Source of the DNA: Capsicum annuum
Lineage: Eukaryota; Streptophyta; Magnoliopsida; Solanales; Solanaceae
Direction: 5' to 3'
NCBI RefSeq assembly: GCF_002878395.1
Contig: NW_025841136.1
Location: forward strand, 17,781 to 81,780
DNA: 64,000 nt
Part shown: piece after piece, positions 22,645-33,960 of the stretch
Layout: each line of letters opens with the position of its first letter
Position numbering within the stretch: the first letter of the stretch is position 1
Program-made: the position numbers and the translations under genes
The notes under the pieces: generated by a model
The model's database searches: none
What the model saw: the letters and a program-made list of their open reading frames with translations, nothing else
Told to the model about the DNA's origin: nothing

Positions 22645-22983
22645 TTGCATGTAGAGGGAGGCCTTCTAAACGTAAAACAATATAGTTATGCACAACACAA
22701 AAATAGATCACTAAGATTAGACAAATTAGCCTCACACCTGAATGAATACTACCAGTCACTAAACTATAGATTTAGTCATTATAAAGTAAAAAAGTTCAAT
22801 TTTTGTAGTCTCCCTGACAATTTTCACAATCTAACTACTTTAAAACAAATCTCTTGGATCAACATCTTGATAAAAGTTTCTGCCTTTGAAGTATTTTTTG
22901 GTCTATCTCTTTTCATCAGGCCACGACACGCAGCTTTCCTCGCCAATTCAATAGTTTTTTCTCAGATTACTGCAATAGTCTAA
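22645..22983 (+). other. 112-codon ORF, unrecognised
   Basis: ATG to TAA, mixed composition, with no motif I recognise and no signal peptide or clear membrane segment. The opposite strand over 22830-22985 also reads open (ELARKAACRGLMKRDRPKN), so the strand of any original coding sequence is unclear. The ORF lies just inside a Helitron-type terminus, so it may be a captured gene fragment. It may equally be chance. Confidence 0.2.
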
Positions 22984-23289
22984 CATTTTAAAAAAAGAGG
23001 TATGGGATGCATATTGTCTTTATCTATCAGATAGCACAGGGAACATAATGAATTAGATATCATCTTCAGTGGGCAAGTATACTCTCGTGTATGATTTCTT
23101 GTGTACAGCTAATTTAAAAATGAAAATCCATTTGGAAAAACTATGGGGGGAAGCACTTAGTTAGACCTTCATTTGTGAGATCTTGTCATCTAAATAAGTG
23201 TTTCTCCTCCTTCCTTGATTCGATCCCAATTTAATATCAAAAATAGAAATTTTATGTATTGCATCAATTAAGAATAAAGCAAAACCTTC

Positions 23290-23532
23290 ATGGAAAAGCC
23301 TCGATATCAAAATAAGTTTACTTTTAATATTACTGATAATGAACTATTGAAGTCACAAATAACAGATGATCAAGAAAATCATGACTTCAATTATATTGAT
23401 ACAGTATTACCTCAAGAAAATCAGAGTGTTGTGCAGCAATCACAAGCTCCATGGATAGATTTTCAAGAATTGAGAAGGAAGGACGCTTTTAGAGGCAAAA
23501 GGCTAAGAGGAGATACCATATGTGATCCATGA
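23290..23532 (+). other. 80-codon ORF, unrecognised, possible gene fragment
   Basis: ATG to TGA. The sequence is hydrophilic and Gln/Asp/Glu-rich with a basic end (APWIDFQELRRKDAFRGKRL). The composition is more protein-like than the AT-rich surroundings. No domain is recognised, and no splice site clearly links it to the exon-like segment at 24171. It could be a small gene, an exon of the same disrupted gene, or a captured fragment. Confidence 0.3.
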
Positions 23533-24170
23533 TCTTTGATCAGGACCGTATCTAATCTCTATGGCTAGCTTCTTTAGACTTTTCAAACTTAGCTAACTGA
23601 AATATATTAACAGCTAAAAATAAAAAAAATCAACTCAGACTCCGTTAGTAGCGACAAGTAACACGGGATTATAATTATGGTAGCTACAATTTACCTTGAT
23701 CTGTTGATACTTATAGATTGTCCTGTGACATAAAATAGAAACACGACACAACCACCTTGATTCATGCTTTGGCAGAGGAAAAGTTCAAAATTAAATCCAA
23801 TATAGTAATTAATTTCAAATCAATTAAAGTGATAAAAATCATCTAATTCTAGTTAAAAAAATCTCAAATTTAAAGATACATTTTGAAACAATTTTTTTAA
23901 TGAACAAACGAAAAATAATAAGAAGAAATCGCTCTATATATGTTGATTAGCGGTAATATCTAAGGTGCTATGGGTAACAGTTTTTTTTAAAATTTGTGCA
24001 GAATGCAATCAAAAGCTTAAACGACATACCTTATATGCAAAACTTCCACATCTCTGACGAAATCTAGGCATATCTCCAATTCAATAACTCTCACACCTCT
24101 ATGCAGGGCGTGTAATATAGGAATAGCTTTCTTGAGAAACTAACATCGCTTTTCACAAAACTTCCAGGGC
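23533..24170. other. Non-coding, intron-like sequence
   Basis: AT-rich and stop-rich. It ends in CACAAAACTTCCAG, a plausible splice acceptor for the coding fragment starting at 24171. Confidence 0.4.
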
Positions 24171-24306
24171 TCTGAAAGCTGCAGTTGAATTTCTATGGAT
24201 TGGAGGACAACAGCTAGAGATTTTCTCTATGGCTTGTCCAGATTTTGACGTTAAAATTTTCCCAGATTTTTCTGAGAAAGAGCTAATTAGTTGGGAGAAC
24301 AATATA
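24171..24306 (+). pseudogene. Exon-like coding fragment, left half (split by copia 1)
   Basis: After an acceptor-like CTTCCAG the frame is open: ALKAAVEFLWIGGQQLEIFS, MACPDFDVKIFPDFSEKELI and SWENNI, up to the copia insertion. On the far side of the element (30268 onward) the same frame continues after one TAA. The reading looks like a conserved cellular protein, not a transposon product. It recalls the C-terminal region of large plant WD40/RAVE-type (Rabconnectin-like) proteins, but I cannot confirm that from memory. Fragment or pseudogene status follows from the stop codon and the missing neighbouring exons. Confidence 0.5.
24302..24306. repeat. Target-site duplication of copia 1 (left)
   Basis: ATATA, identical to 30263-30267 on the other side of the element. 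Confidence 0.9.
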
Positions 24307-25462
24307 TGTTAAGAATTCGTGCCCTACTGATTATCTTATTTTCACCTAACTGTTGCTTCTCGATGGAACGGGTTGCCTGACGTGTTCCACCGACGTGTTC
24401 CAAGGAAGCAGTAAAACAGAAAGTAAAGAATACAATGATTTTTACGTGGAAAACACCCGACTCAAAAGGTGTAAAAAAACTACAACCTGCACCTTGGCAG
24501 GATTTAATCCCAACTTCACTAAATAACTCTGAGCCTCAACAACGACTGATTACAAACTCTTGTAACCAATAAATAAGAATTATAAACTCTAATTCCTATA
24601 ACTCAACAACTAGGAATTATAAACTCTAATTCCTTTGACTCAACAACTAGGAATTATAAACTCTAATTCCTAACTACACACATCTCCCAAGGTATGCATT
24701 CCCAAAGTCTTTGAGTTTTCCCTAACTTGAAGACTATCTCCTAATTTAGTTTATAACATACTGAAACTAATATTGCATCAATAGCTCAAACACAATGAAC
24801 AACTCTAAAAATCAAAGATAAAACTCTTAGCTAGATTCTATACTTAGGACCAGGTTCTTTAATGTGTTTCTTCAATGATTGAGTAGCACTTCGTGAAGTC
24901 AATCTATCGATTGTGCTTTTATGCTTTGTAAGTGTGTTAATTATTTTGACTGATGCATCTTTTATTTAAGCACAGCTCTTCAAAAAGTCATTCTTTATTT
25001 CAAACTCCTCCTTTAATTAGAACTCTCATTGCATAGAGTTCTACTTCAAGTGAGACTCTTTTTTTAATTCCAACTCTTGTTTCATTAGTGTTGTAGTAAA
25101 ACTCCAACTCTTTTAAATCAACACATGTTTATTTATCAGAATCTTTCTCCTCCCACACATAGGATAATTCAAGATATACTCAGAAGTGAAACTCCTTCTT
25201 CACGTAGGACTCTTTTTTCAACTCAAATTGCTTTCCCTTATCATTAAATATTTGAATCAAATTCAACTTGTTATATTCCCACATGATCAGTAGCTTGAGT
25301 ATATCAGAATTAGGCTTGCTTATTCGTTCTTGTCTTTAAGCAATCTTGTCTGCATCTATCAGTGAAACTGGAAATCTGCTTTCTTATGCGTAGACCAACT
25401 CAAGTAACATGTTTCATTTATGTGTCAGTTTGTCAATCATCAAAACTACATAGTACCCAACA
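24307..25462 (-). repeat. 3' LTR of copia 1
   Basis: 1,156-bp LTR. Compared with the other LTR it has an extra 14-base duplication ending in ACGTGTTCC (about 24380-24403). This accounts for most of the length difference. Confidence 0.92.
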
Positions 25463-25476
25463 AATTCCCCCTTTTT
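25463..25476 (-). other. Polypurine tract of copia 1
   Basis: The minus strand reads AAAAAGGGGGAATT directly before the LTR start TGTTGGG. Confidence 0.85.
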
Positions 25477-27225
25477 GATGATGACAAACCTCTTATCTTG
25501 TGCATTCAACCATCTTCACCTGTAGGCATTAAAGTATAAAACACTAGAATGAAACAAGTTAGTCAATGGGTTATAAATATTGCACAACCCTATTATCTTG
25601 TTAGTCAATGGGTTATAAACATTGCACAAACCTATTATCTCTCCCCTTTTGGCATCATCAATAAACCATTTCAATGCAATAATATACTAGCCAAAGTGAT
25701 TTGTTATGCTATCCATGGCCACTAGAGCTATCATCAAAACAACCAAACAAAGACTCTAGCCAACATAGTAATGTATTAAAGAGAGCAAAACTGAGTCAAT
25801 TTAGCAAAGATAACCATTCCATTTAACTGACAGAGCATGTTCCACATTAACCTAATCTAGTACTGAACAAAGAAAAACAACTGAGCATTAATAAAAAAAA
25901 TATGGTATAAAAGTGGGACATGTCTAAGGATACAAATAGTGAAGAGAAAGGAGAAACAGGTGATATCAACGGTGGACCACTTATTCCACTTCATGACTGT
26001 CTTGTGCAGCTTCAAGTTTAGGTAATTTTTCTTTTTTTTTAGCCAAATCATTTTTTTAATTTTTTTTGTGTTAGTCCTCCTTATTGAAACTGGTAGAACA
26101 ACATGATTCATCTGTGTAAGAACATCTATTATTGTTTTCTAAGTCAACCTGAACTAGGACTGAGAAATCCAAAAAAAAAAACTAATTAGGAACTAAAAAA
26201 GAGATCATATCCCTTTTCATTTCTCAGAAAACTTATGCTACATGTGATTGATGATCAAGCTTAGCAAATCCATGGTACACAACTGATATTTTGATTGAGG
26301 GAGAAGAAGGAATTTCTGGTGTAGGATTAACATATTTGTGCACAACCATTTGGAGAGAATCAAAGAAAGTTTGGTCAACCAATTCGTCAGCTTTATAAGA
26401 CACAGGGAGAATGAAGTGTGAGGAATTGAACAGGTGTGCTCAACTATTTCAACGTAGACAGCCTATACTTATGTCAGTGAAGAACATACCTGCTAAGAAG
26501 AGCTTTGTGGTCATAATTGCTTGCTTATACCTATTTTTCTGCGTAATCTAATACAAAATTAGGTTAGAAAAGTTAAAAATCTAGAATTGTGACACACAAC
26601 TAAATGTGCAAGACTGAATAGAATAACTTTTTAGCTAATAAGATTAAGAAAAAAATGATTATTATAGTCAATCATTGAGGGGAGTTCATGTTATTTAATC
26701 ATCCCCAAGTCTAACCTATTCCTTTCAAAATGCTCTCTACTTAGTGCCTTTGGTGCTTACATAGTCAACATTTTTATAGCCCTCAAGAGTGAAATTGCTT
26801 TCCTTTGGATACCATAGTCTCAACCCATTGATTTCTATGGGATATCTCAAGATCCTTTTGACAACACCAATTCTTATAAACTACCAACAAAATTACCAAT
26901 AACTTGTGTTGGTTTAATTGATGCACCCATTTCTTTATTTGTTGTTCCCCCTGTCAATATGTCCTCAGTCTGTACAACAGTTGGATCAGGTAATACAATA
27001 TCTTCCTGTATATGCTCATCAATTTCATTGTCATTCGTTTTGTTTAAATCTCTCTTTCTTCCTTCTTACACGAGTACTACAAATCTTGTCATCTTTCAAA
27101 TGATCCATTCTCCCTTTAAATGTGGCGAGTGAAAGAAACTTTATTTTCTTCTAGTCTTATGCCTTGAGCAAGCTTTATTTATGCATAAATTTTGCTTGCC
27201 TCCTTTCACTCTCACCTGAAAAAAA
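25477..27225 (-). pseudogene. Copia 1 residual internal region with RT/RNase H scrap
   Basis: Mostly stop-rich. At about 26735-26868 the minus strand reads GVVKRILRYPIEINGLRLWY, then PKESN, then GYKNVDYVSTKGTK. The first part is the end of the copia reverse transcriptase (family form KRILRYLKGT...GLWYPK) running into the start of RNase H. Everything between gag and this scrap is deleted. The remaining sequence has no identifiable domain. Confidence 0.65.
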
Positions 27226-29061
27226 TTAGGGGTTAACTTTAGGCACCCAGACAAGCTTGGGTCCTTTCTTATGAGTAAATAGATGAATCAGATTTCTTCT
27301 AGCCCATGCAGGCAACAGGTTACGTGACCTATTTCTCTGACCAGGTTTAGTTATACTTTTCTTGGTCTGAGATAGTTTATTTGCTAGATTTAGACTGTTG
27401 GATCTGCTTTTGGAAGCAACTGGACATTCAGTGGTTGGATGTCCAAGGTTTCCACAGATATGGTAGAAGTCTTGATAAGCATCAAGACTTTTGTGACAAC
27501 CCAAACCAACTTTTTCACTGTGATATCTTTCACTCAACTTATGAACAATTCTTGAGGAATTTGTCCACCTGTTTTCTCTTTCAAGGTCAAGTTTTAGTTT
27601 AGAGACTTCTTGACTCAGTTTATTCACCATTTCTGTTACATTATTGCACTGTTCTTTGTACTTGACCAATTCAAGTTAAACTTTTTCTTGTTCTTTGCTC
27701 TTGGTGTTTTTTTCCTTTTCAGAGTGTGTCAATTTTAGAACTTCAGACTTAAGATCATTATTTGAAAAATCAAGTTGCTCAACCTGTTTCTTGAGAGAGC
27801 AGTTTTCCTGTTCAATATTGTTCTTGCAAGCTTCTAAATCAATAAAATCAAATTTGATTCTTGCAAGACTATTGAACAGCTCATCCCTATCAGAAGTTGA
27901 TTCTTGGAAGTCATCAATTAGTGCACTTATCAAGGAAATAAGTTTTGTTTTTGAAAACAAATATAACTTTTCTTTAAGTTCAAGTATACTTACCTTAGAA
28001 GAATAATCTTCTTCCTCCAAGTCTGAATCTCCAAGAGCCATGAGTGCTGCTTCATCAGCTTTATCATCATCTGAGTCAAATCTCCAAGCTACTACCATTG
28101 CATATTCTTCCCTCTTTTTGTTTTTTTCTTTCAATTCCTTTTCATTTCTTCCCTTTCTCCATTCTATTTTCCAGAAAGGACAATTCTTGATATGATGATC
28201 AGTCTTACCACACTTGTAGCATCCATTTAGATTGTCATTTGACCATTTCTTGCTACCTGTTCCTTTTTTTTTTTGAAAAATTTGCTGAAGTTCTTAACTA
28301 TAAAGGCAACTTGTTCTTTATCATGTTCAATTTCTTCATCACTGTAAGATGCCTTCAGAGCTAAGGTACCCTCTGGGGATTCTAGCACATTAGTTCCATC
28401 AATTTCCATTTCATAAGTTCTTAAATTCCCCACTAATTCATTCAGGGGTCATGCCTATAAGATCCTTATTTACTTCTCTAATTGCAGTCACCTTAACATT
28501 CCACTTTGATTTTGGTAATACCCTCAGTACCTTCTCAACTTTTTCTTCTTCAGATATAGCTTTTCCTAAGGAGGTCAGCTCATTTATTAAGGAAGTAAAC
28601 CTTGTCATCATCTCATGCAAGGTTTCATTCTCCTTCATCTTAAATGCCTCATACTCAGTGAAAATAAGAGAAATTCTAAATTTTCTTACTTGAGATGTGC
28701 CTTCATGAGTATTTACTAGAGCATCCCAAATTTGCTTAGCAGTGGTGCATGTTGATACACTATTATATTAAGTAGGTCCTAATCCACAAACCAAAATGTA
28801 TTTGGCCTTAGCATTTTTCTTTAATGCCAATAAGTCATCAGGAGTGAATTCACTTCTTACTTTCTTGACATGTTTCCCATCTTCTAACTTTATTGAAATA
28901 GTAAGACCATCAGTGATCCTATCCCATAACTCGTAGTCTTCCCCTTGAATGAATGTTTTTATCCTAGCTTTCCACCAAATGAAGTGACAACCCTCAAAGA
29001 GTGGAGGTCTAATAGTCGATTGACCTTTACTGTCACTAGTAGGTGGTGCGGAATTCATCAT
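27226..29061 (-). pseudogene. Copia 1 gag (UBN2-type) with zinc knuckle and coiled coil
   Basis: The minus-strand ATG at 29059-29061 begins MMNSAPPTSDSKGQ. Next come PPLFEGCHFIWWKARIKTFI (the N-terminal gag signature of copia elements) and the UBN2-like region (TLHEMMTRFTSLINELTSLG, EKVEKVLRVLPKSKW). An intact CX2CX4HX4C knuckle follows (CYKCGKTDHHIKNC, about 28185-28230). An acidic stretch (FDSDDDKADEAALMALGDSD) and a long coiled coil (27676-28000) follow. The end reads KLVWVPKVNP, the usual gag-protease boundary. A second knuckle (YHICGNLGHPTTEC) has lost its first Cys. Several stops (about 28766, 28437, 28226 and 27674) break it into five ORFs. Confidence 0.85.
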
Positions 29062-29100
29062 ATTGATCTTTGTCTTAGGTTCTAGCCCTTTTTAGACAAC

Positions 29101-29117
29101 CTCGCTTTCATACCACT
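29101..29117 (-). other. Primer-binding site of copia 1
   Basis: The minus strand just inside the 5' LTR reads AGTGGTATGAAAGCGAGG. This is close to the initiator-Met primer-binding site TGGTATCAGAGC, with two or three mismatches. Confidence 0.7.
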
Positions 29118-30262
29118 TGTTAAGAATTCGTGCCCTACTGATTATCTTATTTTCACCTAACTGTTGCTTATTGATGGAACGGATTGCCTGACGTGTTCCA
29201 AGGAAGCAGTAAAACAGAAAGTAAAGAACACAATGATTTTATGTGGAAAACACCCAGCTCAAAAGGTGTAAAAAACCACGACCTACACCTCTACAGGATT
29301 TAACCCCAACTTCACTAAATAACTCTGAGCCTCAACAACGACTGATTACAAAACTCTTGTAACCAACAAATAGAAATTATAAACTCTAATCCCTATAACT
29401 GAACAAATAGGAATTATAAAATCTAATTTCTTTGACTCAACATCTAGAAATTATAAACTCTAATTCCTAACTACACACACATCTCCCAAGGTATGCGTTC
29501 CCAAAGTCTCTGAGTTTTCCCCAACTCGAAGACTATCTCCTAATTCAGTTTATAACACACTAAAATTAATATTACATCAATAGCTCAAACACAATGAACA
29601 ACTCTAAAAATCAAAGCTAAAACTCTTAGCTAGATTCTATACTTAGGACCGGGTTCTTCAATGTGTTTCTTCAGTGATTGAGTAGCACTTCGTGAAGTCA
29701 ATCTGTCGATTGTGCTTTTCTTCTTTGTAAGTGCGTAAATTATTCTGACTGATGCATCTTCTATTTAAGCACAGCTCTTCAAAGAGTCATTCTTTATTTC
29801 AAACTCCTTCTTTAATTAGAACTCTCATTACATAGAGTTCTACTTCAAGTGAGACTCTTTTTTTAATTCCAACTCTTGTTTCCTTAGTGTTGTAGTAAAA
29901 CTCCAACTCTTTTAATTCAGCACATGTTTATTTATCAGAATCTTTCTCCTCCCACACATAGGACAATTCAAGATATACTCAGAAGTAAAACTCATTCTTC
30001 ACGTAGGACTTCTTTTTTAACTCAAATTGCTTTCCCTTATCATTAAGTGTTTGAATCAAATTCAACTTGTTATATTCCCCACATGATTAGTATTTTGAGT
30101 ATACCAGAATTAGGCTTGCTTATTCGTTCTTGTCTTTAAGCAATCTTGTCTGCATCTATCAGTGAAACTGAAAATCTGCTTTCTTATGCGTGGACCAACT
30201 CAAGTAACATGTTTCATTCATGTGTCAGTTTGTCAATCATCAAAACAACATAGTACCCAACA
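29118..30262 (-). repeat. 5' LTR of copia 1
   Basis: 1,145-bp LTR nearly identical to 24307-25462, with scattered substitutions and small indels. Confidence 0.92.
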
Positions 30263-30267
30263 ATATA
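30263..30267. repeat. Target-site duplication of copia 1 (right)
   Basis: ATATA, matching 24302-24306. Confidence 0.9.
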
Positions 30268-30522
30268 TAAGGGTCATTAAATCAGCATGAACCTTTGGAT
30301 AAACCACTATTTATTTGGGATGTTGTAGCAGCACTCTTGGCCTTTAAACAATCTATTCCAAAATATGTGAAACATATTGTACTTAAATGGTTGAAATCTT
30401 CTGTTGGAGTATTTGCAAACTTGTCTGAAGCAATTAGATGCCTTTCAGGGATCTCCTCATGTAAGTTGCAACTCCTCAACATCATCATCAGGATGTGTCT
30501 TGAAAAGGGTGGAGACATATAA
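30268..30522 (+). pseudogene. Exon-like coding fragment, right half
   Basis: With the copia and one duplication removed, the frame from the left half continues through one TAA (30268-30270) into GSLNQHEPLDKPLFIWDVVA. It then reads ALLAFKQSIPKYVKHIVLKW and LKSSVGVFANLSEAIRCLSG, and runs on to a stop at 30520-30522. It is alpha-helical in appearance and not transposon-like. The host function is not identified with confidence. No obvious donor site or following exon is visible, and the sequence turns stop-rich and repetitive afterwards. Confidence 0.5.
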
Positions 30523-31246
30523 AGTTGATGGGAAATCACAACTTTACGTACTTGACTTTTAAGAATTTTGTATTCCTTTTAATACCTTTGTTTACTATCA
30601 AATTGCTATAAAATGGGCATTGAATCTGCAAATCAGTAAGCAAAATAGTGAAAAGTTCACTCTTTACTATACCTTTCAGTCAATTCAGTGAAAAACGATG
30701 GAGAATGAAGAAGAAGAACAAAAATTCCCTGAACAATACCATATGAACAAAAAGGATCAGCAAAATCAGTAACTAGAAGAGCCAAAAATTCACTCTTTAC
30801 CATACCTATCAGTCAATTCACCCAAAAGTGATGAAGAATGAAGGAGAAGAACAAAAATTCTCTAAACAATACCATAAGAACAAAAAAGATCAAGATTATG
30901 GAGTTGTAATTTTGTTGTAGAATTTTTGAGAAGAAGGGAAAAAGATGAAGATCAAAGAGGTTTCTAACAGCGGTAATTACTGCTTCTGTTGTTGCGTATG
31001 CTTGGTAATAATAAGCAAAAAGTAATGAATTTATTTATTAATTAAGAAATATGAATGAAAAAGATTAAAAGAAAAGAATTAAAATGGAGAAAAAGCTCAA
31101 AAAAATCAGAAAAAAAATAAATCTAAATAGTGGCTTTAGAGGCATGCCACATCAGCATCTCTATTGTATTTGCTTTATATATATATATATGGTATGAGTA
31201 ATTTTTTTGGCTTCACTTTAGTGGTATTCACTTGCTTTTTATTAGT
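30523..31246. other. Non-coding stretch with 133-bp tandem duplication
   Basis: Apart from the duplication listed next, it contains an AT repeat (31171-31190) and AG-rich sequence. I see no gene. Confidence 0.5.
30656..30893 (+). repeat. Two-copy direct repeat, 133-bp step
   Basis: TTCACTCTTTACTATACC at 30656 and TTCACTCTTTACCATACC at 30789 each start a similar unit of about 105 bp. Each unit ends CAATACCATA..GAACAAAAA..GATCA. Confidence 0.85.
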
Positions 31247-31247
31247 A

Positions 31248-32883
31248 CTAGTCTTAGGTTACGCGCCCCGCGCGTGTACCTTGTTCAATGAGTTCAATTT
31301 GATAAAATTATTTTAATATTATAAAAGAAAATATGTTTGAATTAATAAGCAAATTGATGATTTTTTTTTTAAAATATGAAAACACTTGAACAAAAATTAA
31401 TACATTCATATAAAATTATATAAAATCATATAAAAGTATTAAAAAAAAACTTTAAACTTATTAAAAAAGACTACCAAGGTTATAGAACAACACCCTAAAC
31501 ACGAGAAGAGAAAAAATTGAAAATCAAATCGTGTAAGATAATATATATTAAAAAAATACGATTACAAATAAAATTGATATACTTTACGTAGAATGTAGAA
31601 TATATATAAACGACTTTAGACTAATTAAGAAAAACTGTTGAAGTCATAGAACGACATCCCAAACACGCAAAGAAAAGAAATTGAAAATCAAAATATGTAA
31701 GTTAATATAAATTAAAACGATACAACTACGGATACAATTGATATAGTTTACGCAGAATGCGGAATATATATAAATACATCTAACTCGAATGTTTAAAGTG
31801 TTACAATTTGAGAGTAAAATAAAATAAAAATAACAAATCTTGTTTTAATTGGTCCTTATTGATAAGAAAGATCTTTCTTCTTTAAAGTAGATAATATTGT
31901 GAACGAAAATCTTCATCTCATTCTAGTTCTGGAAATTCTAATTCTGAAAATAGGAAGAGAAAATGTAAAATAGGTGTAAATTAGAGTTAAATACAATTAT
32001 ATCACAAAATCTAAAATAAATGTTCATCAAAATAAAGCATCATTATTCAATAATCGTAAAAAAAAAAGTAAGCAACCGATTTTAAAATCTTAAATACTAA
32101 AATTTTCAACACGTTTAATTCATGAAAGGATAAGATAAATTAATACATGTATATACACTCATACATACATACATACATACACCTTAATTTTGATTTGTTA
32201 TTTCTGTTGGTCCTAACACTCACGAAGAAGAAGCTAGTCAGTAAATTTATATTTTTCCTTTGCATCGGCAAAATCTGCTAGTAGTGAAAATATTGGAATA
32301 GATCAAGAAAGGTTGAACACAAATAAGCATACAAAAATATGTATTAAAAAAGGAATTTAAACTCTTAAATAGATAAGCTTTTGTCTGTTTTTAGTCATCC
32401 TATAAACATGCATATGAAAGGTGTTATATTGTTACAATGTAAAAATTGAAAAGAATCTACAACACGTTTAAGGTTAGTGAAAATTAGAGTAGCAATTTTC
32501 TTTTGCCGGAAAAAATAGTAAATATACTTCAGGCCTTAGCATTTCTTGTTTACTTGGATTATAATACTTCTATTGGTAGACACTATTTTTTATTTCAAAT
32601 ATTAATTTAAGACTCTTGCATAGTTTAAATGAGGAAAAGAATTGAAAATTAAAAGTTTAGTAGATTTCAAATTCTACATCTAATTTAATAATCAAAATTT
32701 AGTTGAATTTTAAGGCCTACATATTAGGAGAATAATTAAATATTAATTTCTAAATAATTATTAAAATAACAAATAAAAAGACAATTTTGCCTATTGCAGA
32801 GATTTTCAATGAAGGGTAAAATTTTTAAATCACTTTTTTAAGCATCTTCACACTTTTAATATATTATAGAAAGATTATAGAGA
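31248..32883 (-). mobile_element. Non-autonomous Helitron, minus strand
   Basis: On the minus strand the 3' end is CTAG (31248-31251). It is preceded by nine bases and a perfect hairpin with ACGCGC and GCGCGT arms around CCC (31261-31275). The 5' end is the shared TATTAAAAGTGTGAAG-type motif near 32845-32862, with TC at about 32882-32883. About 1.6 kb, with no Rep/helicase coding region. It contains CATA repeats (32161-32182). Confidence 0.78.
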
Positions 32884-33117
32884 ACTTTCGTATTTCCTTT
32901 TCCTTTTATACCAAACTATATTATTTTAGAATTTTATTTTTAGATTGAAATTAAAAGGTGCATTTGTATACGTATGAAAAGTTTTCAAAAGTTACCTTCA
33001 ATAAACAAAGATGTAAAAGAATCTCTTTCCATATATTTTAGGAGTCCTTAATTCAAATATATATTTTTATATATATTTTAGGAGTTCAGTTAATATTATA
33101 AATATAATTAAATAATA

Positions 33118-33245
33118 ATTGAAAGAAAAATAGTGAAAAGACGATTTTGTCTAAATTTATAAATACACAAGCATCTTCACACCTTTAATATATTATAGAT
33201 TATAGATATAGGTAGATTGTTCACATTTTTAATATATTATAGATA
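33118..33245 (-). repeat. Orphan Helitron 5'-end copy
   Basis: Minus-strand copy of the 5' block, with TAGTGAAAAGACGATTTTGTC through CTTCACACCTTTAATATATTATAG. It has an internal deletion relative to the others, and a second truncated TTTTTAATATATTATAG end at 33228-33245. No matching 3' end is near. Confidence 0.6.
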
Positions 33246-33320
33246 TAGATATAGATAGATTATAGATTATAGATTATAGATTATAGATATAGATTATAAA
33301 TACAGATTATAGATAGATAG
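33200..33320. repeat. ATAGATT/GATA-type simple repeat
   Basis: Irregular tandem TATAGAT and TAGATTA words next to Helitron 5' ends. It probably grew from the TCTATAATCTATC sequence at those ends. Confidence 0.85.
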
Positions 33321-33794
33321 AAAACAAAAAGGTGAATTGATGAAGCAACTTTTAAGCTGGCATATAACAATTAATATTGTGTTTAAATTAATTACTAACA
33401 TTACCAACTATATAGGAATAGAAAACATAAGAAAAACTTGAGTTGATGAAAAACATGAATTGATGAAAGAAATTGTATCTAAAAACCTAGAAAAGAGACA
33501 AAAGTTGAGACAAATTTGGCGATAAAAGTTGAGACAATAGGAGACAAATTAGTTCGATGTTATGACCGTATTTATAGAAGGAGTGAGTTCTTTGTCCTAA
33601 TTTTATTAAAATATGATTTTGCTTTTTTATTTTTGGGGGTTTCAAGTAATTCACCTAATTTAAATAGGAGAGTTTGTAATGTAAGTAGAATAGGACTTTG
33701 TTGGTTTGCTTATTTTGAATTCATGTGAACGAATAGGACTTTATTGGTTGGAATAGTACCTTGGATTTGGTTTTTCAAATTTACGTGATTGACT
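33321..33794. other. AT-rich stretch, nothing recognised
   Basis: A 70-codon ORF (33516-33728) has no recognisable feature. There are two GGACTTTRTTGGTT repeats. Confidence 0.4.
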
Positions 33795-33950
33795 TTAAAT
33801 AGGATAGGATAAAATTTTGTAATTTAAAATATAATTTAAAAGGTGAAAAGACAATTTTGTCTAAAGGAGAGACTTTTAATGAAGGACAAAAAGTTCAAAC
33901 GTGATTTATAAGGCCCTTCACACTTTTAAAATAATAGAGATAATGTTAAC
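33795..33950 (-). repeat. Orphan Helitron 5'-end copy
   Basis: The minus-strand 5' block is complete from the GTGAAAAGACAATTTTGTC segment to CTTCACACTTTTAAAATAATAGAG, immediately left of the hAT MITE. Confidence 0.65.
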
Positions 33951-33952
33951 TG

Positions 33953-33960
33953 AGTGGAAA
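33953..33960. repeat. Target-site duplication of hAT MITE (left)
   Basis: AGTGGAAA, identical to 34826-34833. Eight bases is the hAT length. Confidence 0.9.

Larger units (their letters stand above)
24307..30262 (-). mobile_element. Ty1/copia LTR retrotransposon, pol mostly deleted
   Basis: 5,956 bp with LTRs at 24307-25462 and 29118-30262 and a perfect ATATA duplication on both sides. On the minus strand: 5' LTR (starting TGTTGGGTACTATG), a Met-type primer-binding site, a long gag with UBN2-like domain, zinc knuckle and coiled coil, and a short reverse-transcriptase/RNase H remnant. A polypurine tract (AAAAAGGGGGAATT) precedes the 3' LTR. Protease, integrase and most of reverse transcriptase are absent, so any movement would have depended on a helper. 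The LTRs are visibly far more alike than those of gypsy 1, so the insertion is comparatively recent. Confidence 0.92.

Noticed and set aside
27695..28006. 103-codon plus-strand Ser-rich ORF
   Set aside because: Shadow of the copia 1 gag coiled coil on the minus strand.
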